A stretch of DNA of 64,000 nt, taken from assembly GCA_051453625.1 (NCBI GenBank), contig JBOZIK010000001.1, forward strand, positions 139,744,445-139,808,444, read 5' to 3'. Source of the stretch: Welwitschia mirabilis (lineage: Eukaryota; Gnetophyta; Gnetopsida; Welwitschiales). Each line of letters starts with the position of its first letter. Position 1 is the stretch's first letter. This document shows, one piece after another, positions 38,730 to 48,738 of the stretch. The notes below the pieces were generated by a model. The model worked only from the letters and a program-made list of their open reading frames with translations, searched no databases and was not told where the DNA came from. Both the position numbers and the translations under genes were made by a program.

Positions 38730-38753
38730 TTAATATATATATATATATATATA
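38730..38753. repeat. (TA)n microsatellite inside integrase
   Basis: About eleven TA units replace the codons for the strand leading to the WGIDF motif. They separate the zinc-finger end from FQGP without wrecking the downstream frame. Expansion probably followed inactivation. Confidence 0.85.
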
Positions 38754-38866
38754 AAATTAATTTTCAAGGTCCTTATCCTACCTCTAATGGATGCTAATAG
38801 ATTCTAGTTTGTGTTAACTCTATTACCAAATGGGTAGATTCTTCTACTTATAGGAATAATAATACC

Positions 38867-38871
38867 CAAAC
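38867..38871 (+). repeat. Left copy of the 5-bp target duplication
   Basis: CAAAC lies directly before the 5' LTR. The copy after the 3' LTR (48,739-48,743) is GAAAC. Five bp is the normal duplication length for gypsy integrases. Confidence 0.75.
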
Positions 38872-39287
38872 TGTAATGTTCCAAAATCATTAATTCTATA
38901 AAGATCTGTGTTAAATGCTAATAGAGCATAGTTAATAAGAGATGTAAATAGATGTAACCTAAATATGAAAGATTTGTCCCTTCATTATGTAATATAATCT
39001 TATAACATTAGGTGAAGATGGATAGACTAGGTGGATGTAACCAATGACAACCTTAGCTAATACCCCAGTGTCCCAGAAGGGGGACTAGGGTTGTAGTCCA
39101 TGTCTTTACCTATAACTAGTTGTCCAAGGCTATTTGCTAATGATGTGAAATGTAATCTGCTGCTATGAATAATAAAAGACTATTTCTCTCTAAATGGTTT
39201 CTTGTTATTTCTATGGATCCTGACATATTATTTTAAAGGTTTCTTTTTATTCAAAGTAATCTAAAGATAATAAAATGAAACATTAAA
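38872..39287 (+). repeat. 5' LTR of the nested element
   Basis: It aligns end to end with 48,323-48,738, both 416 bp. Conserved blocks include AATAAGAGATGTAAAT, CCCTTCATTATGTAAT, CATGTCTTTACCTATAAC, TTTGCTAATGATGTGAAATG and TTATTTCTATGGATCCT. An AATAATAAAAG polyadenylation-like signal lies at about 39,167. The terminal dinucleotide CA has decayed to AA. Confidence 0.9.
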
Positions 39288-39288
39288 T

Positions 39289-39302
39289 TTGATATCAAAG
39301 AC
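39289..39302 (+). other. Initiator-Met-type primer-binding site (decayed)
   Basis: TTGATATCAAAGAC begins one or two bases after the 5' LTR and differs from TGGTATCAGAGC mainly by G-to-A changes. It is consistent with the chromovirus assignment, since these elements normally use initiator Met. Confidence 0.65.
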
Positions 39303-39550
39303 AATAAGAAGTGTAAATCAATACTTAAAGAAAAATAAGGCATAAACTTAATTTATAAACTAAACAATCAAAGGCCAAATAATACATCAAAGAACAGGAA
39401 TATGGTGATCAAAGAAAACAAGATACTAACAAAAATAGGGTGCATGACACCTTGATAAGGAAAAATCAAACATCACTACTGAGGAGGAAGAAGATCCTCC
39501 ACCAAGAAAGTAATAGGATTGTAACCCTCTGTGTCTAGGATAGGAGGCTT

Positions 39551-40385
39551 CATGTCACCTGGAACTAGTTCCATCCCAGTAGACTAGGAAGGAACTATCG
39601 CAGTATTGATTTCAACCAAAGAAGAAGCTCCTACCAAATCTACCCTAGTAATAGGATACAACCACTTCTAAAGCTTCATATGAAGCTTATTGTAAACAAC
39701 CAAAGTCCCCCATAGATGTTCTTTCTAAAGCTCTCTACCATGATACAACACATTTATGTCATCAATAGTAATGGCTAGACAATCTGTACAAGCCTAAATC
39801 ATCCTCTTACTCTTTGCTAATTGAGCAAACAAGGAAGCCTAACTCTCTTCTATTATAGCCATCTGTGAAGCATCTGCCCATGATTTCTTCTTAGACAAAT
39901 GCATGTTCTCCATTTCATNNNNNNNNNNNNNNNNNNNNNNNNNNNNNNNNNNNNNNNNNNNNNNNNNNNNNNNNNNNNNNNNNNNNNNNNNNNNNNNNNN
40001 NNNNNNNNNNNNNNNNNNCATGCCACCTGAAACTACTTTCATCCTAGTAGGTTGTGAAGGAATCATTGTAGTGCTGATTTTGACGAAAGAGGGAGATGCT
40101 ACTGAATCTACCCTAGTAATAGAATACGATCATTTATAAAGCTTCATATAAAGCTTACTATAAGTAATCACATCCATAATAGATGTTATTTTAAGATCTC
40201 TTTCCATAATACAACACATTTATGTCATCAATAGTAATGACCAGATGATCTGCATAAGTTTATATCATCCTCTCACTCTTTGTTAGATTAGTAGATAAGG
40301 CAACCTAACTTTCTCCTATTGTAGCCATCAATGAAGCATCTACCTATGATCTCTTCTCTGAAAAATGGATATTCTCCACTTCATT
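39551..40385 (-). repeat. Diverged tandem duplication of the antisense ORF C-terminus across a gap
   Basis: Bases 39,551-39,918 and 40,019-40,385 align over their whole length at about four-fifths identity. Shared blocks include AATCTACCCTAGTAATAG, GATACAACACATTTATGTC and ATCAATAGTAATG. On the minus strand both encode ITIDDINVLY and the segment around it. The copies differ by many transitions, so this is a real old duplication, not an assembly echo. The 100 N sit at the junction and the true junction is unknown. Confidence 0.8.
39919..40018. other. 100-N assembly gap inside the antisense unit
   Basis: A fixed-size gap. Unlike the other two, its flanks are not identical, so some real sequence may be missing. 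It falls at the boundary between two diverged duplicate copies, which probably caused the break in assembly. Confidence 0.95.
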
Positions 40386-41089
40386 CTCCAACATCTAAAG
40401 GGAATCACTCATAGACTCCTACTCTTCAATCTCATGATAAGCCATGTAATAAAATAACTCCATCATATCCACCATGTCATAGAAATCTCAGAGTGAAGTA
40501 GGCCATTCTCACTGTGGAGAACAATGAGGCATGAAATGAGTAGAATAGTTGTATTTGAAGTTCTGTAATACATTTACTGCATTGGATCAATAATAGGTAT
40601 ATATGTTATCTAAGCATGAAGAATGCATGACTTGTACATGTAGAAGGATGGAAGGGACTGGTAATCCCCTATCTGATCCATTAACTTCTTAACCTTGGGA
40701 TACAAGGTCTTCACCAATAACAAAAGTTGATCTGTGTGATAAGAAACATGGCCCTATTCATTAATAATAGATTGTGGAGTTATAGGCATCTAATTACAAG
40801 GCTCTAAAGAAGGGTAAGAAATAAGAGGACTTTGATCTGGAGGATAAAAATAGGGAATGGAATAGGACATATTCCCCTAATTCATTAAGGTTTCAAAATC
40901 ATTAAGTACCTCTTCCCCTTAATATTTATAAGGGAACAATAAATTCATGAAGAAGCCAATGGAAGGAATAAAAGAAAAAGTTTTACTTATAGTGATGTAC
41001 TCCTTTCTTACATATTAAAGGAAGAGCTTCTCTAGAGGTCATGGGGTAAAATCCATATCCTTTGTGGCCAAAGTCTCTGCACGAGGAAT

Positions 41090-41183
41090 CTGAAATAAAA
41101 TAAGAAAATTCCTATGTCAAAAGAAAAAAAGGAGTGAAGAAAAATAGAAATAAAAAAATAAAAGAGATAGTAATAGGTAATAC
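41090..41183 (-). other. Candidate 94-bp intron in the antisense unit
   Basis: The minus strand has a donor GTATTAC after CCCTATGGG and an acceptor TTATTTTATTTCAG before ATTCCTCGTGC, with a T-rich tract between. The phase is consistent: PYPYG before and IPRAET after are in frame. The size fits short plant introns. No transcript evidence is available. Confidence 0.45.
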
Positions 41184-42016
41184 CCCATAGGGATAGGGTC
41201 ACTAAGAAAAACTAAGAAATGTGTCCTCTTCATCTTCTAGTTCCATATGCATAGGACAATTTATATGATCTTTATCACATTTCTAGTGGGAAGGGTCACA
41301 AGATCCCAAATCTTTACTCATTTACAGAACACTAAATACCAAAAACCAAAGTTATCATAAAAATACTTAATAGTAGAATTCCTTAGCAAAAATCATAGCT
41401 CTGATGGAATAAAAAAAGTACCCTTAGATATTTCTTTAGGGTCATAACTCTTAGAGCCTTCACTCTCCATTGATGAATAAGAAAGAGAATGTAATAAAGA
41501 TCAAGTAGGAATTTCATGAGAAGATAAAACATAATAATAATCTATAAAAATAGCCCTAAATGGTTGTAGACCCCCTAGACCCATAGAAGTAAAATATAAA
41601 TCTAATGAAATATGATCATAGAAATACTTCCCCCTGTTACTATTTCTTTTTAAGTGGGTCAACTAGGAAAAAGTAGAAGAACAAATAATTGAGGCCTAAA
41701 TGAAAGAAATTCCACTAGTCAGAAAGGTGAATAAGTAAATTATGTAGGTGATAATTTCACTCATCCAATCATGAAGAAAAGTCCTACTAGCAATTAGCTT
41801 TCCAAAACTCATAAAATATGGAGTGGTAAAATTGGCAGTAGATATCCCATGGAAATGGATATCCACCTTTCACATACATATGAAATCATCCAAGCTATTG
41901 GTCAAGAAGTAACAAAAGTCCTCATCAAAACAAGAAACATTGGAAAGAATAAGATTATGTTCATTCCTTCTAAAAGACTAGCCTAATGCTCTTCTATGAA
42001 ATTTAAATTGAGCCAT

Positions 42017-42597
42017 GTCAAGGATGGTAATGATATCAGTATCTAAATCAAAGGAAAAATATAAGGAATTTAGGATGAAAAGAATAGTAAAATGATTAAG
42101 ATAAAAGGATGGAAAGCCATTAAGATCTAAGACATTAAATGAGAAGATCTAGAAGAACCCTTGCTTCAAAGTGCATTATTGTATTTCCAACTCTGCAGAC
42201 CTAACATTGGTAGAATTTCAAGAAATGATAGGCCAAAGTCTAGAAATGATACCTTAACTAGTGGAAGAAGTGTGTTCACAAATGCTAGAGAGAATTTGTA
42301 TTTATAGGGAAAAAGCAGGTTATGGACAGTTCTACACAAAAATAAAGAAAAGAAAAATAAAAACATTTAAATAAAAAGCAAAAGAAAAAGAAAGAAATAA
42401 AAGAATAAATAAAATAATTATTAATTTAACTATTAAGGCATTTAATAAAAGAAGTAAAAAAAATGAGGGGACCATGGAGCTATTTACAATAATGGACTAC
42501 GATTTAACATAACCTTAAAATAATAGTTAACCATAATTAATTAAACCTTAGTTAAATATAAAATAACCCTAGTTAAGTATAGAAAAACCAAGGCCCT
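42017..42597. other. Spacer between the antisense unit and the repeat array
   Basis: AT-rich. A 66-codon minus-strand open stretch (42,166-42,366) is rich in Phe and Leu and has no recognised motif. Read on the minus strand this is upstream of the antisense start, so any promoter for that unit should lie here or in the adjacent array. A short direct repeat CCTAGTTAA(A/G)TATA occurs near 42,547-42,580. Confidence 0.3.
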
Positions 42598-43440
42598 AAA
42601 CTGAAGGCTAATGTCACACTTTAAGGGCTGACGTCATACATCTAGATGGCTAACATCATACTTCAGAGGCCAACGTTGCATTCCTAGAAGGCCAATGTCA
42701 CACTTTTAGATGGATGACATTGTACTTCTAGATGGTTAACATCACACTCGCAGATGGTTGACTTCATACTTCGAAAGCTAAACCAAAATATCAACATTAC
42801 ACTCCAGAGGCTGACATCATACTTTGAAGACTGATGTCACACTTGGTCTTACCAAACTCAATTTTACACTTTGAAACCCCTCAAAACTCAATGTTACACT
42901 TGAGCATCCAACATTATACTTAGATGCTTGACAACATACTTGGTTGCCCAATGTTGCACTTGTTATGCATAGGTCTAGATCCCACCATTTTCCAAAGAAA
43001 TTGCCTATTCTTTCCACCTACTCAAGAAAGCCTGACGTTGCACTTGAATGGCCAACATCGTACTTAGGTGATTGATGTCACACTTGGGTTTCGGACATCA
43101 CACTTGTTACCTGTAAGTTTAGAATCATATGTTATCTCTCCAAAATCACCTATTTCGCTCACTGATACAAAGGCTCTAACATTGCACTTGGGTGGCTGAT
43201 GTCGCAATTAGGTACTTGAATTGAAGTTGCTACTCACAAGCCCATAATCATTTGTCACCTCTTGAAAATCACCTATTTTTCTCACTAGCATAAGGGCTCC
43301 AACATCGTACTTGATGACTTGATGTCTTACTTGGTGGCCCGATGTTAGATTTGGAGGCCCAACATTGCACTCATTACATGCAAATGCCTAACATCATACT
43401 TGAGTCTCCAACACCACTCCTAGATGCCCAACAATACAAA
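42598..43440. repeat. Degenerate minisatellite with ACGTCACACTT-like core
   Basis: Some 25-30 copies of a unit of about 20-22 bp recur, each with a core such as GACGTCATAC, ATGTCACACTT, ATCGTACTT, GTTGCACTT or GTCGCAATT, usually followed by a G-rich TGG/AGG spacer. Most differences are C/T or G/A at the CpG sites, so the ancestral core was probably ACGTCGCACTT or ACGTCACACTT. Spacing is 20-22 bp with some longer intervals near 43,110-43,300. The array lies between the antisense unit and gag of the nested element. A 66-codon minus-strand open stretch here (42,817-43,017) is just translated repeat. Confidence 0.8.
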
Positions 43441-43800
43441 GACCTCCGTTGACAGTTATTAGCGACATTAGTAAGTTTGTTATGATAACTACTAAATACT
43501 ATTTTATCTAATCATTTTCTTAATTACTAGGTAGTTACAGGTTCCTAACTTCCACTAGAAAAACTATAAAAAGATAGCACCACTAGAGAAGAAAGGAAGG
43601 AAGAGTAAGAAAATACTTGTAGAATTAAGCAAAGGCATATGAGTTCAAGAGGATATTGAACCCACTGGCATATCATGAAACATAGGATAAATGAGTAAAT
43701 TAATGTACTAAAAGGCCATATCTATAATATTCACTCACAAAATGAATAGTTAGCTAGTGGGCTTGATAGCCTTCTTTCTCACCTAAAAGAAAGACCTATA
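43441..43800 (+). other. Leader sequence between the repeat array and gag
   Basis: No motif is seen. Presumably this is untranslated leader or the decayed gag N-terminus of the nested element. Confidence 0.3.
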
Positions 43801-44602
43801 GAACCCAATCATAGGATATCTTAAGAACTACCTTCTACATTAGGACAATATACTCCTATGGTCAATGTTGACCTCCAAAACATCCAAATGAGGATTATTA
43901 AATACAAAGGGTAATCTTCAAGCTTTTTTAAGAAATATATCTAATCACTCCAGTTTTAAATAATGAGAAGGAAAAGAACTTGCAAGAATGATATATTTAA
44001 AACTTGTGAAGGTAAAGTTGGAATAAGCGATGAAGCCATATCATGAATCTGGCAATTAGAGAGCTATTTTGAACTTTAAAATATACCTCCAAAAGGATGG
44101 TGCATATATAGTACTACATTTCTTATAGGAAACACAGGAATGGTGGTTCAAGTTCCAATAGACACACCCACATATGATACTGTGGAATAAATTTATTAAG
44201 GAATTTAAAAAGAATTTCTTCCAGAAGATTTTATTAGAGACCAAATAGTAGAATTACAATGCCTATGCCTTGGTAAATGCTCATTAGATGAAAATTGGTT
44301 AGAATTTTAGTGTCTTATAAAATATCAAAAGATTTTTTTTGAAAAAGTAACTAATTAATAGTAATATTAAGACTTTGTCATTCAAAATTCGAAGTGTTCT
44401 CTGCACTTTGGAAATTAAGTCTATAGAGGATGCCTATCGGAAAACAAGGTGCTATCTCTAAGGCTAAGAGAACAGATGGATGGATCCATCACACCAAGGA
44501 GATAGACATCCTCCTTCAGCTGCATGATTATTAAGAAAGCCATATAGAACAAATTTTACTTACCACAAGTGCTACAAAAGAGGCCACATTACTAGGAACT
44601 GT
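43801..44602 (+). pseudogene. Gag relic with decayed zinc knuckle
   Basis: Gag packages the RNA into virus-like particles. The plus strand shows ESYFELYNIPPKRM (about 44,054-44,095), matching the E.YF.LY.IP start of the plant gypsy capsid core, and an LIGNTG segment where the family has L.G.A..W. At 44,561-44,602 it reads YHKCYKRGHITRNC, a CX2CX4HX4C knuckle with the first Cys changed to Tyr. Several stops and one or two frameshifts lie between. Confidence 0.65.
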
Positions 44603-44668
44603 TCTTCCAAAGCATAACCATTAAATATTCCTCAGCACAATTAGCCTCAAACTCTTTAAAATCAACCC

Positions 44669-44896
44669 ATGCCATCCAAAAGATTCTATGCTACCATTCA
44701 AATAGGTGTGATCTATAATCAACACTCCATCTTAGAGTTATATGGTTACATTTCATCTTTTGTTATTTTATTCTTAGTTGATAGTGGTGCATCACATAAT
44801 TTTATTTCATCATTTTTATTTTACAAATTAAATATCACCCCTTTCAAAGAACAAGAGTTTACCATAGAAGTTACAAGGGCTAATGTTCTTACATAA
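44669..44896 (+). pseudogene. Aspartic protease relic of the nested element
   Basis: A 76-codon stretch free of stops. Residues 37-46 read VDSGASHNFI, the retropepsin active-site loop typical of chromoviruses (DSGA with the catalytic Asp intact). It follows the zinc knuckle at the usual distance. It ends at a TAA that would be CAA. The second half of the protease, including the ILG-type flap and dimer region, continues as broken fragments to about 45,060. Confidence 0.8.
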
Positions 44897-45060
44897 GATT
44901 GGAGTAATACTCTCATTACTTTTACCATTTATAACTTATAGTTAGGGATACGTTTTATGATTTCCAAATTTGATAATACCATGCCATTCTAAGAATCCCT
45001 TTCTTAGTTAGATATAATGTATGGATTAACTTTCATCATAGATCCTTGTGAATATCTCAT

Positions 45061-46000
45061 TTATTTAGAGAACAAATTTTTAAAGGGGAGGGGAAGAGTT
45101 AGAAGATCATTTTAACCTCATCCAAACAAATTGCTAAAGATGTAAAAAAGAAACAAGTGTCCATCGCCCTAGTATAAGTAGAATATTATAAAGAAGATCC
45201 ATTTATACCAGAAGAACTAAAGTAATTTTTAGATGTATTTGAGGATTCAAAAATGCTACCACCTAAGGTAAAAGTACAGTATGCAATTGATTTAATTCTT
45301 AGAGAACAGCTAATAGCCAAAGCACCTTATCATTTCTTAGTAGTAGAACTAAGAGAATTAAAGTTACAGATCGAATAGCTATTGTTGAAAGGAAAGATTT
45401 GTCCTAGTGTGTCATCATGAGGGGTACTAGTGTTACTTGTTAAAAATAAGGATGGTATCTTATGAATCTGCATTAACTATAGATAACTCAACAAAGTGAC
45501 CATTAAGAATAGATACCCATTACCATGGATCAATAACCTATTGGATCAACTATAAGGAGTCAAGTACTTCTCAAAGATTTATTTAAAATATGGCTAAAAT
45601 CAAATCCTTATCAAGGATGAAGACATCTAAAAGACTATTTTTAGAATAAGATATGAACATTATGAATTTTTAGTAATGCCTTTTCATTTTAGAAATGTTC
45701 TAGATACTTTTATGAGTTTAATGAATAATGTTTTTCAATCATACTTAGATAAATTTATGGTTTTCTATTTAGATGATATTCTAATATATTATAAAAACCA
45801 TGATGATTATATTACACATTTGAGAAAAGTAATACAGGTCTTATCCAAGCCTAAATTCAAGNNNNNNNNNNNNNNNNNNNNNNNNNNNNNNNNNNNNNNN
45901 NNNNNNNNNNNNNNNNNNNNNNNNNNNNNNNNNNNNNNNNNNNNNNNNNNNNNNNNNNNNNATACAGGTCTTATCCAAGCCTAAATTCAAGATAAAATTA
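45061..46000 (+). pseudogene. Reverse transcriptase relic (YLDD) of the nested element
   Basis: The frame from 45,226 (FLDVFEDSKMLPPK) carries the gypsy RT boxes: INYRQLNKVTIKNRYPLP (about 45,472-45,525), YFSKI, FRIRYEHYEFLVMPFHF (45,640-45,690) and the catalytic box FYLDDILIY (45,763-45,789) with both Asp preserved. Stops occur at Gln and Trp positions. A 100-N gap at 45,862-45,961 interrupts the thumb, but the 30 bases before it are repeated exactly after it, and the protein sense continues (KLSKCEFF). The gap is therefore probably artificial. Confidence 0.85.
45832..45991. other. 100-N gap flanked by identical 30-bp copies
   Basis: ATACAGGTCTTATCCAAGCC and the ten bases after it occur at 45,832-45,861 and exactly again at 45,962-45,991. 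The RT reading continues sensibly from the second copy, so the flanking contigs very likely overlap and no sequence is missing. Confidence 0.85.
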
Positions 46001-46680
46001 AGCAAATGTGAATTCTTTTAAATAGAAATTAGTCATTTAATACATATCATCTCTAGTAAGGAAATTACAATAGACCAAGCCAAAGTACAAGCCATTAGGA
46101 AATGGCCAAAATTGGAAGATCCCATTCAAGTATAAAGTTTCTTAGGATTAGTTAGATTTTACTAGAAATTTGTTCTAAAATTTTCTCAACTTGTAGAATC
46201 ATTAATGGATTTAACCAAAATAACAAATACATTCCACTTTAATGATAAATGCAAAAAGGAATTTCTTAAATGGAATTTGCTACTTACAATAGCACCGATC
46301 CTCAAGATTGTAGACATAAACAACCCATTTATAGTTACCACATATGCTTCTACCCAAGGAATAGGATCCATACTTAGTTAAGATGATCAAATGATTACAT
46401 ATGAATCATGGAAGCTAAATAGCATGAGAAGAACTATCCCATACATGACTTGGAACTTTTAGCCATAGTGCATGACTTGAAAGTTTGGAGGTATTATCTT
46501 ATGAAAAGCAAATTCCTTCTCAAAATAGATTATAAAAGCTTGGAGTATTTTTATAAATGACTCATTGTAAACATGCGACAAAGGAAATGGAGTGAATTAC
46601 TTGTAGGATATGATTTTAAGTTGTAGTATACCCTTGAAAAAGAGAATAAAATAGTAGATGCTTTGAGTAGGATGTGATGT
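46001..46680 (+). pseudogene. RT thumb and RNase H relic of the nested element
   Basis: Plus-strand KWPKLEDPIQV then SFLGLVRFY (about 46,101-46,160) match the W..P.....SFLGL..YY segment between RT and RNase H. RNase H begins about 46,305 with IVDINNPFIVTTYAST and GIGSILS, replacing the family DASD..IGAVL. It continues with ESWKLN and a YYL-like segment to about 46,510. The catalytic Asp of DAS is now Tyr. The preserved order from RT to RNase H is normal for gypsy. Confidence 0.7.
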
Positions 46681-46799
46681 ATGTTAGTTACCTTTATCAC
46701 ATTCAATTTTCCATCTTTCTCAAAACTTCCTTGAATGATAATCCATACTTCAAGAACATATACCAATAATTTTAAAAAGGAAAATAAGTATACACATAA

Positions 46800-47940
46800 A
46801 TGATCTCATAAGATGGATTACTTCTAAAGAGAATATCACTATGCATTTTATAAGGAAGATAGAGAAGAAAACCAATATCTAAACTAGATGAAGTTCCTTC
46901 TGCAGGACATCCAAGATTTGTCAAAAACTATCACCAATTATAAAAATATTATTTTTGGCCCAAAATGAAGGAAAATTTAAAGGAATAAATCTACAACTAT
47001 TCTATATGCCAATAGATGAAAATCGATTAAGGAAGACCCCTTGGACTCCTTCAACCATTAGAAATACCACAATGTAAATGGAAAGAGATAACTATGGATT
47101 TCATCACCGATTTAGCTCTTACTAATAAATAACATGATGCAATTTTTATTTGTGTAGGCAAGTTAACCAAGATGGCTCATTTATTAAAGTTTGAAGTACT
47201 AATATAGTAGAACAACTAGCCCTTCATTTTTTATATGAGAAGTCCTCAGGTCATGATGCATCTTAGTTCATAGTATCTGATTGAGATCTAAAGTTCTTGT
47301 CTAAATTTTAGCAGAGCTTCTTTCATCACTTGGGTACCTAGCTCAATTTTAATACTTCTTACCACCCAGAAATAGATGGCCAAATAGAAAGGATAAATTG
47401 TATATTAGAAGATACTTTAAAGTATTATGTAGCAGGAAGGCCCAAACAATGGGAGAACTACCTAGATCTGACAAAATTTGCTTATAATCAAACATTCTAG
47501 ACTTCCATTCGTTATTTATCATTCAAAGAAAATGTATGACAGAAACTCTTATACACCTATTACATGATCAGATCCTTCACAAAGATTAGAAAAGACCATG
47601 CCTTTAGAATCAAAAATGATGAAAGAAGTGACCAGGAAAATAAAAAGATAGCTATAAGAACCATAGGACTGATATATGAAATATCATGATCAAAAGCATC
47701 AGACCTGCATATTTCAAATAGGTGAACAAGTACTATTAAGAGTTAAACTAGAAAGAAACTCTTTCAAAATGGGAAATTACAACAAACTAGCACCATGATT
47801 CTGCAATCTATTCAAGATTATTAGAATGATTAGGGATCTAGCATACAAACTAGATCTTCCTCTTCAAATGTTCCAAATACATCTAGATTTTTATGTGAGA
47901 ACTATGAAATCATACCATAAAAGTAGAGATCAAGACTACA
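46800..47940 (+). pseudogene. Integrase relic of the nested element
   Basis: The core begins at about 47,060 with [15 protein letters not shown], then IFICVGKLTKMAHLL (VDR to VGK removes an Asp). At 47,275-47,300 is SD..LKFLS, the second Asp region. At 47,360-47,395 SYHPEIDGQIERI contains the catalytic-Glu motif. The C-terminal domain (about 47,700-47,900) has GEQVLLRVKLERNSFKMGNY and LAYKLDLP, as in chromovirus integrases. Stops are scattered. The zinc finger upstream (46,860-47,000) is only faintly readable. Confidence 0.78.
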
Positions 47941-48309
47941 CCTTGAACTGGTAATATATCATGCTCAGAACCCAATTTAACTTTCATAGTTTAACCAAAA
48001 AAATCCCTAAGTACTAGATCTGGGCAATGAAAAAATTAAAGTATAAGCAAAGTACTTATTCAATGAAACCATTGTAATTAGCAAACATGGGAAAATAGGG
48101 AGTACCTACAGGAGACCTTTCTTAGAATTTTAATAATAAAGCATGATATACCATTTTTGTGTTGTATTATCAATGTACTTGTAAATTAAATGATATCTTC
48201 TTTTTTGCATTATATCTTGTAGATTATAAAGAAAATAATTCAGAAGAGCATGAATTCAAAAATGATTCAAATTAATGAGACACAATACTCAAGGATAAAC
48301 ATGATTCCT
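47941..48309 (+). other. Integrase tail, possible chromodomain remnant
   Basis: LNW then, at about 48,017, DLGNEKIKV, followed by YLFNETIV and STYRRPFLE, occupy the place of a chromodomain in chromoviruses and share a DL.N..IK..KV-like pattern. The aromatic cage cannot be identified, so the call is tentative. Confidence 0.3.
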
Positions 48310-48322
48310 AAGAGGGAGGGAA
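48310..48322 (+). other. Polypurine tract before the 3' LTR
   Basis: AAGAGGGAGGGAA lies immediately upstream of the TG that opens the 3' LTR. Uninterrupted purines in this position prime plus-strand DNA synthesis in LTR elements. Confidence 0.85.
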
Positions 48323-48738
48323 TGTAATGTTCCAAAATCATTAATTGCATAAAGATGTGTGTTAAGTACTAATGAAGCCTGTTTAATAAGAGATGTAAAT
48401 GGGCGTGATCCAAATATGTAAAGATGTATCCCTTCATTATGTAATGTAAGTCTATGGAATTAGGTGGGGGTGGATAGACTGGGTGAATGTAACCAACAAC
48501 AACCTTGCTTGATCCCTAAGGGTACTAGGAGGGTAACTAAGGTCATACTTCATGTCTTTACCTATAACCATTATTTCAAGTCTATTTGCTAATGATGTGA
48601 AATGTAATTTTCTACTATTAATAATAAAAGAACTTTTCTCTCTAATTGTTCCTTGTTATTTCTATGGATCCTAAAATATTATTTTAAATATTCCTTTTTA
48701 TGCAAAGTAATCTAAAAATAGTAAAATGGGACATTATA
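48323..48738 (+). repeat. 3' LTR of the nested element
   Basis: This is the 416-bp partner of 38,872-39,287. It starts TGTAATGTTCC and ends GGGACATTATA, an imperfect inverted repeat of the start, with the final CA changed to TA. Confidence 0.9.

Larger units (their letters stand above)
38690..38871 (+). pseudogene. Integrase, 5' part, of the outer element
   Basis: The plus strand reads MMPLNINLVVKEFN (about 38,697-38,738), a TA repeat, then FQGPYPTSNG (about 38,766-38,795) and ITKWVDSSTY (about 38,824-38,853). In Athila-like integrases these are the end of the zinc-finger region (RNMMPLNPIL), the first catalytic strand (WGIDFQGPFPSSNG) and YVTKWVEA. The reading frame stops at 38,871, where the LTR of the nested element begins, and resumes at 48,739/48,744. 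If the inserted element and one copy of the target duplication are left out, the frame is continuous. Confidence 0.75.
39476..42016 (-). pseudogene. Antisense, apparently spliced coding unit inside the nested element
   Basis: I do not recognise a family. On the minus strand a frame starting ATG at 42,016 (MAQFKFHRR) stays in register for about 230 codons to about 41,320, broken only by TAG/TGA that would be CAG or CGA. A second frame starts ATG at 41,321 (MSKDLGSC), contains an acidic ELEDEED stretch, and reaches a candidate intron (41,183-41,090, GTATTAC...TTTATTTCAG). It resumes as IPRAETLATKDMDF and continues with Pro-rich stretches and heptad-like LENEVENIHF (about 40,400) to consecutive TAG-TGA at 39,478. 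Nearly all internal stops fit CAA/CAG/CGA. A gap (39,919-40,018) and a duplicated C-terminal segment interrupt it. It may be an accessory ORF, captured host gene or fragment of another element. Confidence 0.55.

Noticed and set aside
39903-40139. Plus-strand open stretch across the 39.9-kb gap
   Set aside because: It is a shadow of the minus-strand unit. The minus frame has the protein-like composition and conserved duplicate.
42817-43017. 66-codon minus-strand open stretch
   Set aside because: It is only the translated minisatellite array; the repeat period is not a multiple of three overall.
42598-43440. CRISPR-like repeat array
   Set aside because: Repeats are contiguous and degenerate without unique spacers, in a plant genome context with no cas genes. 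It is a minisatellite.
46186-46766. Two minus-strand open stretches of 61 and 71 codons over RNase H
   Set aside because: The plus strand carries recognisable RNase H and RT-thumb motifs here, so these are shadows.
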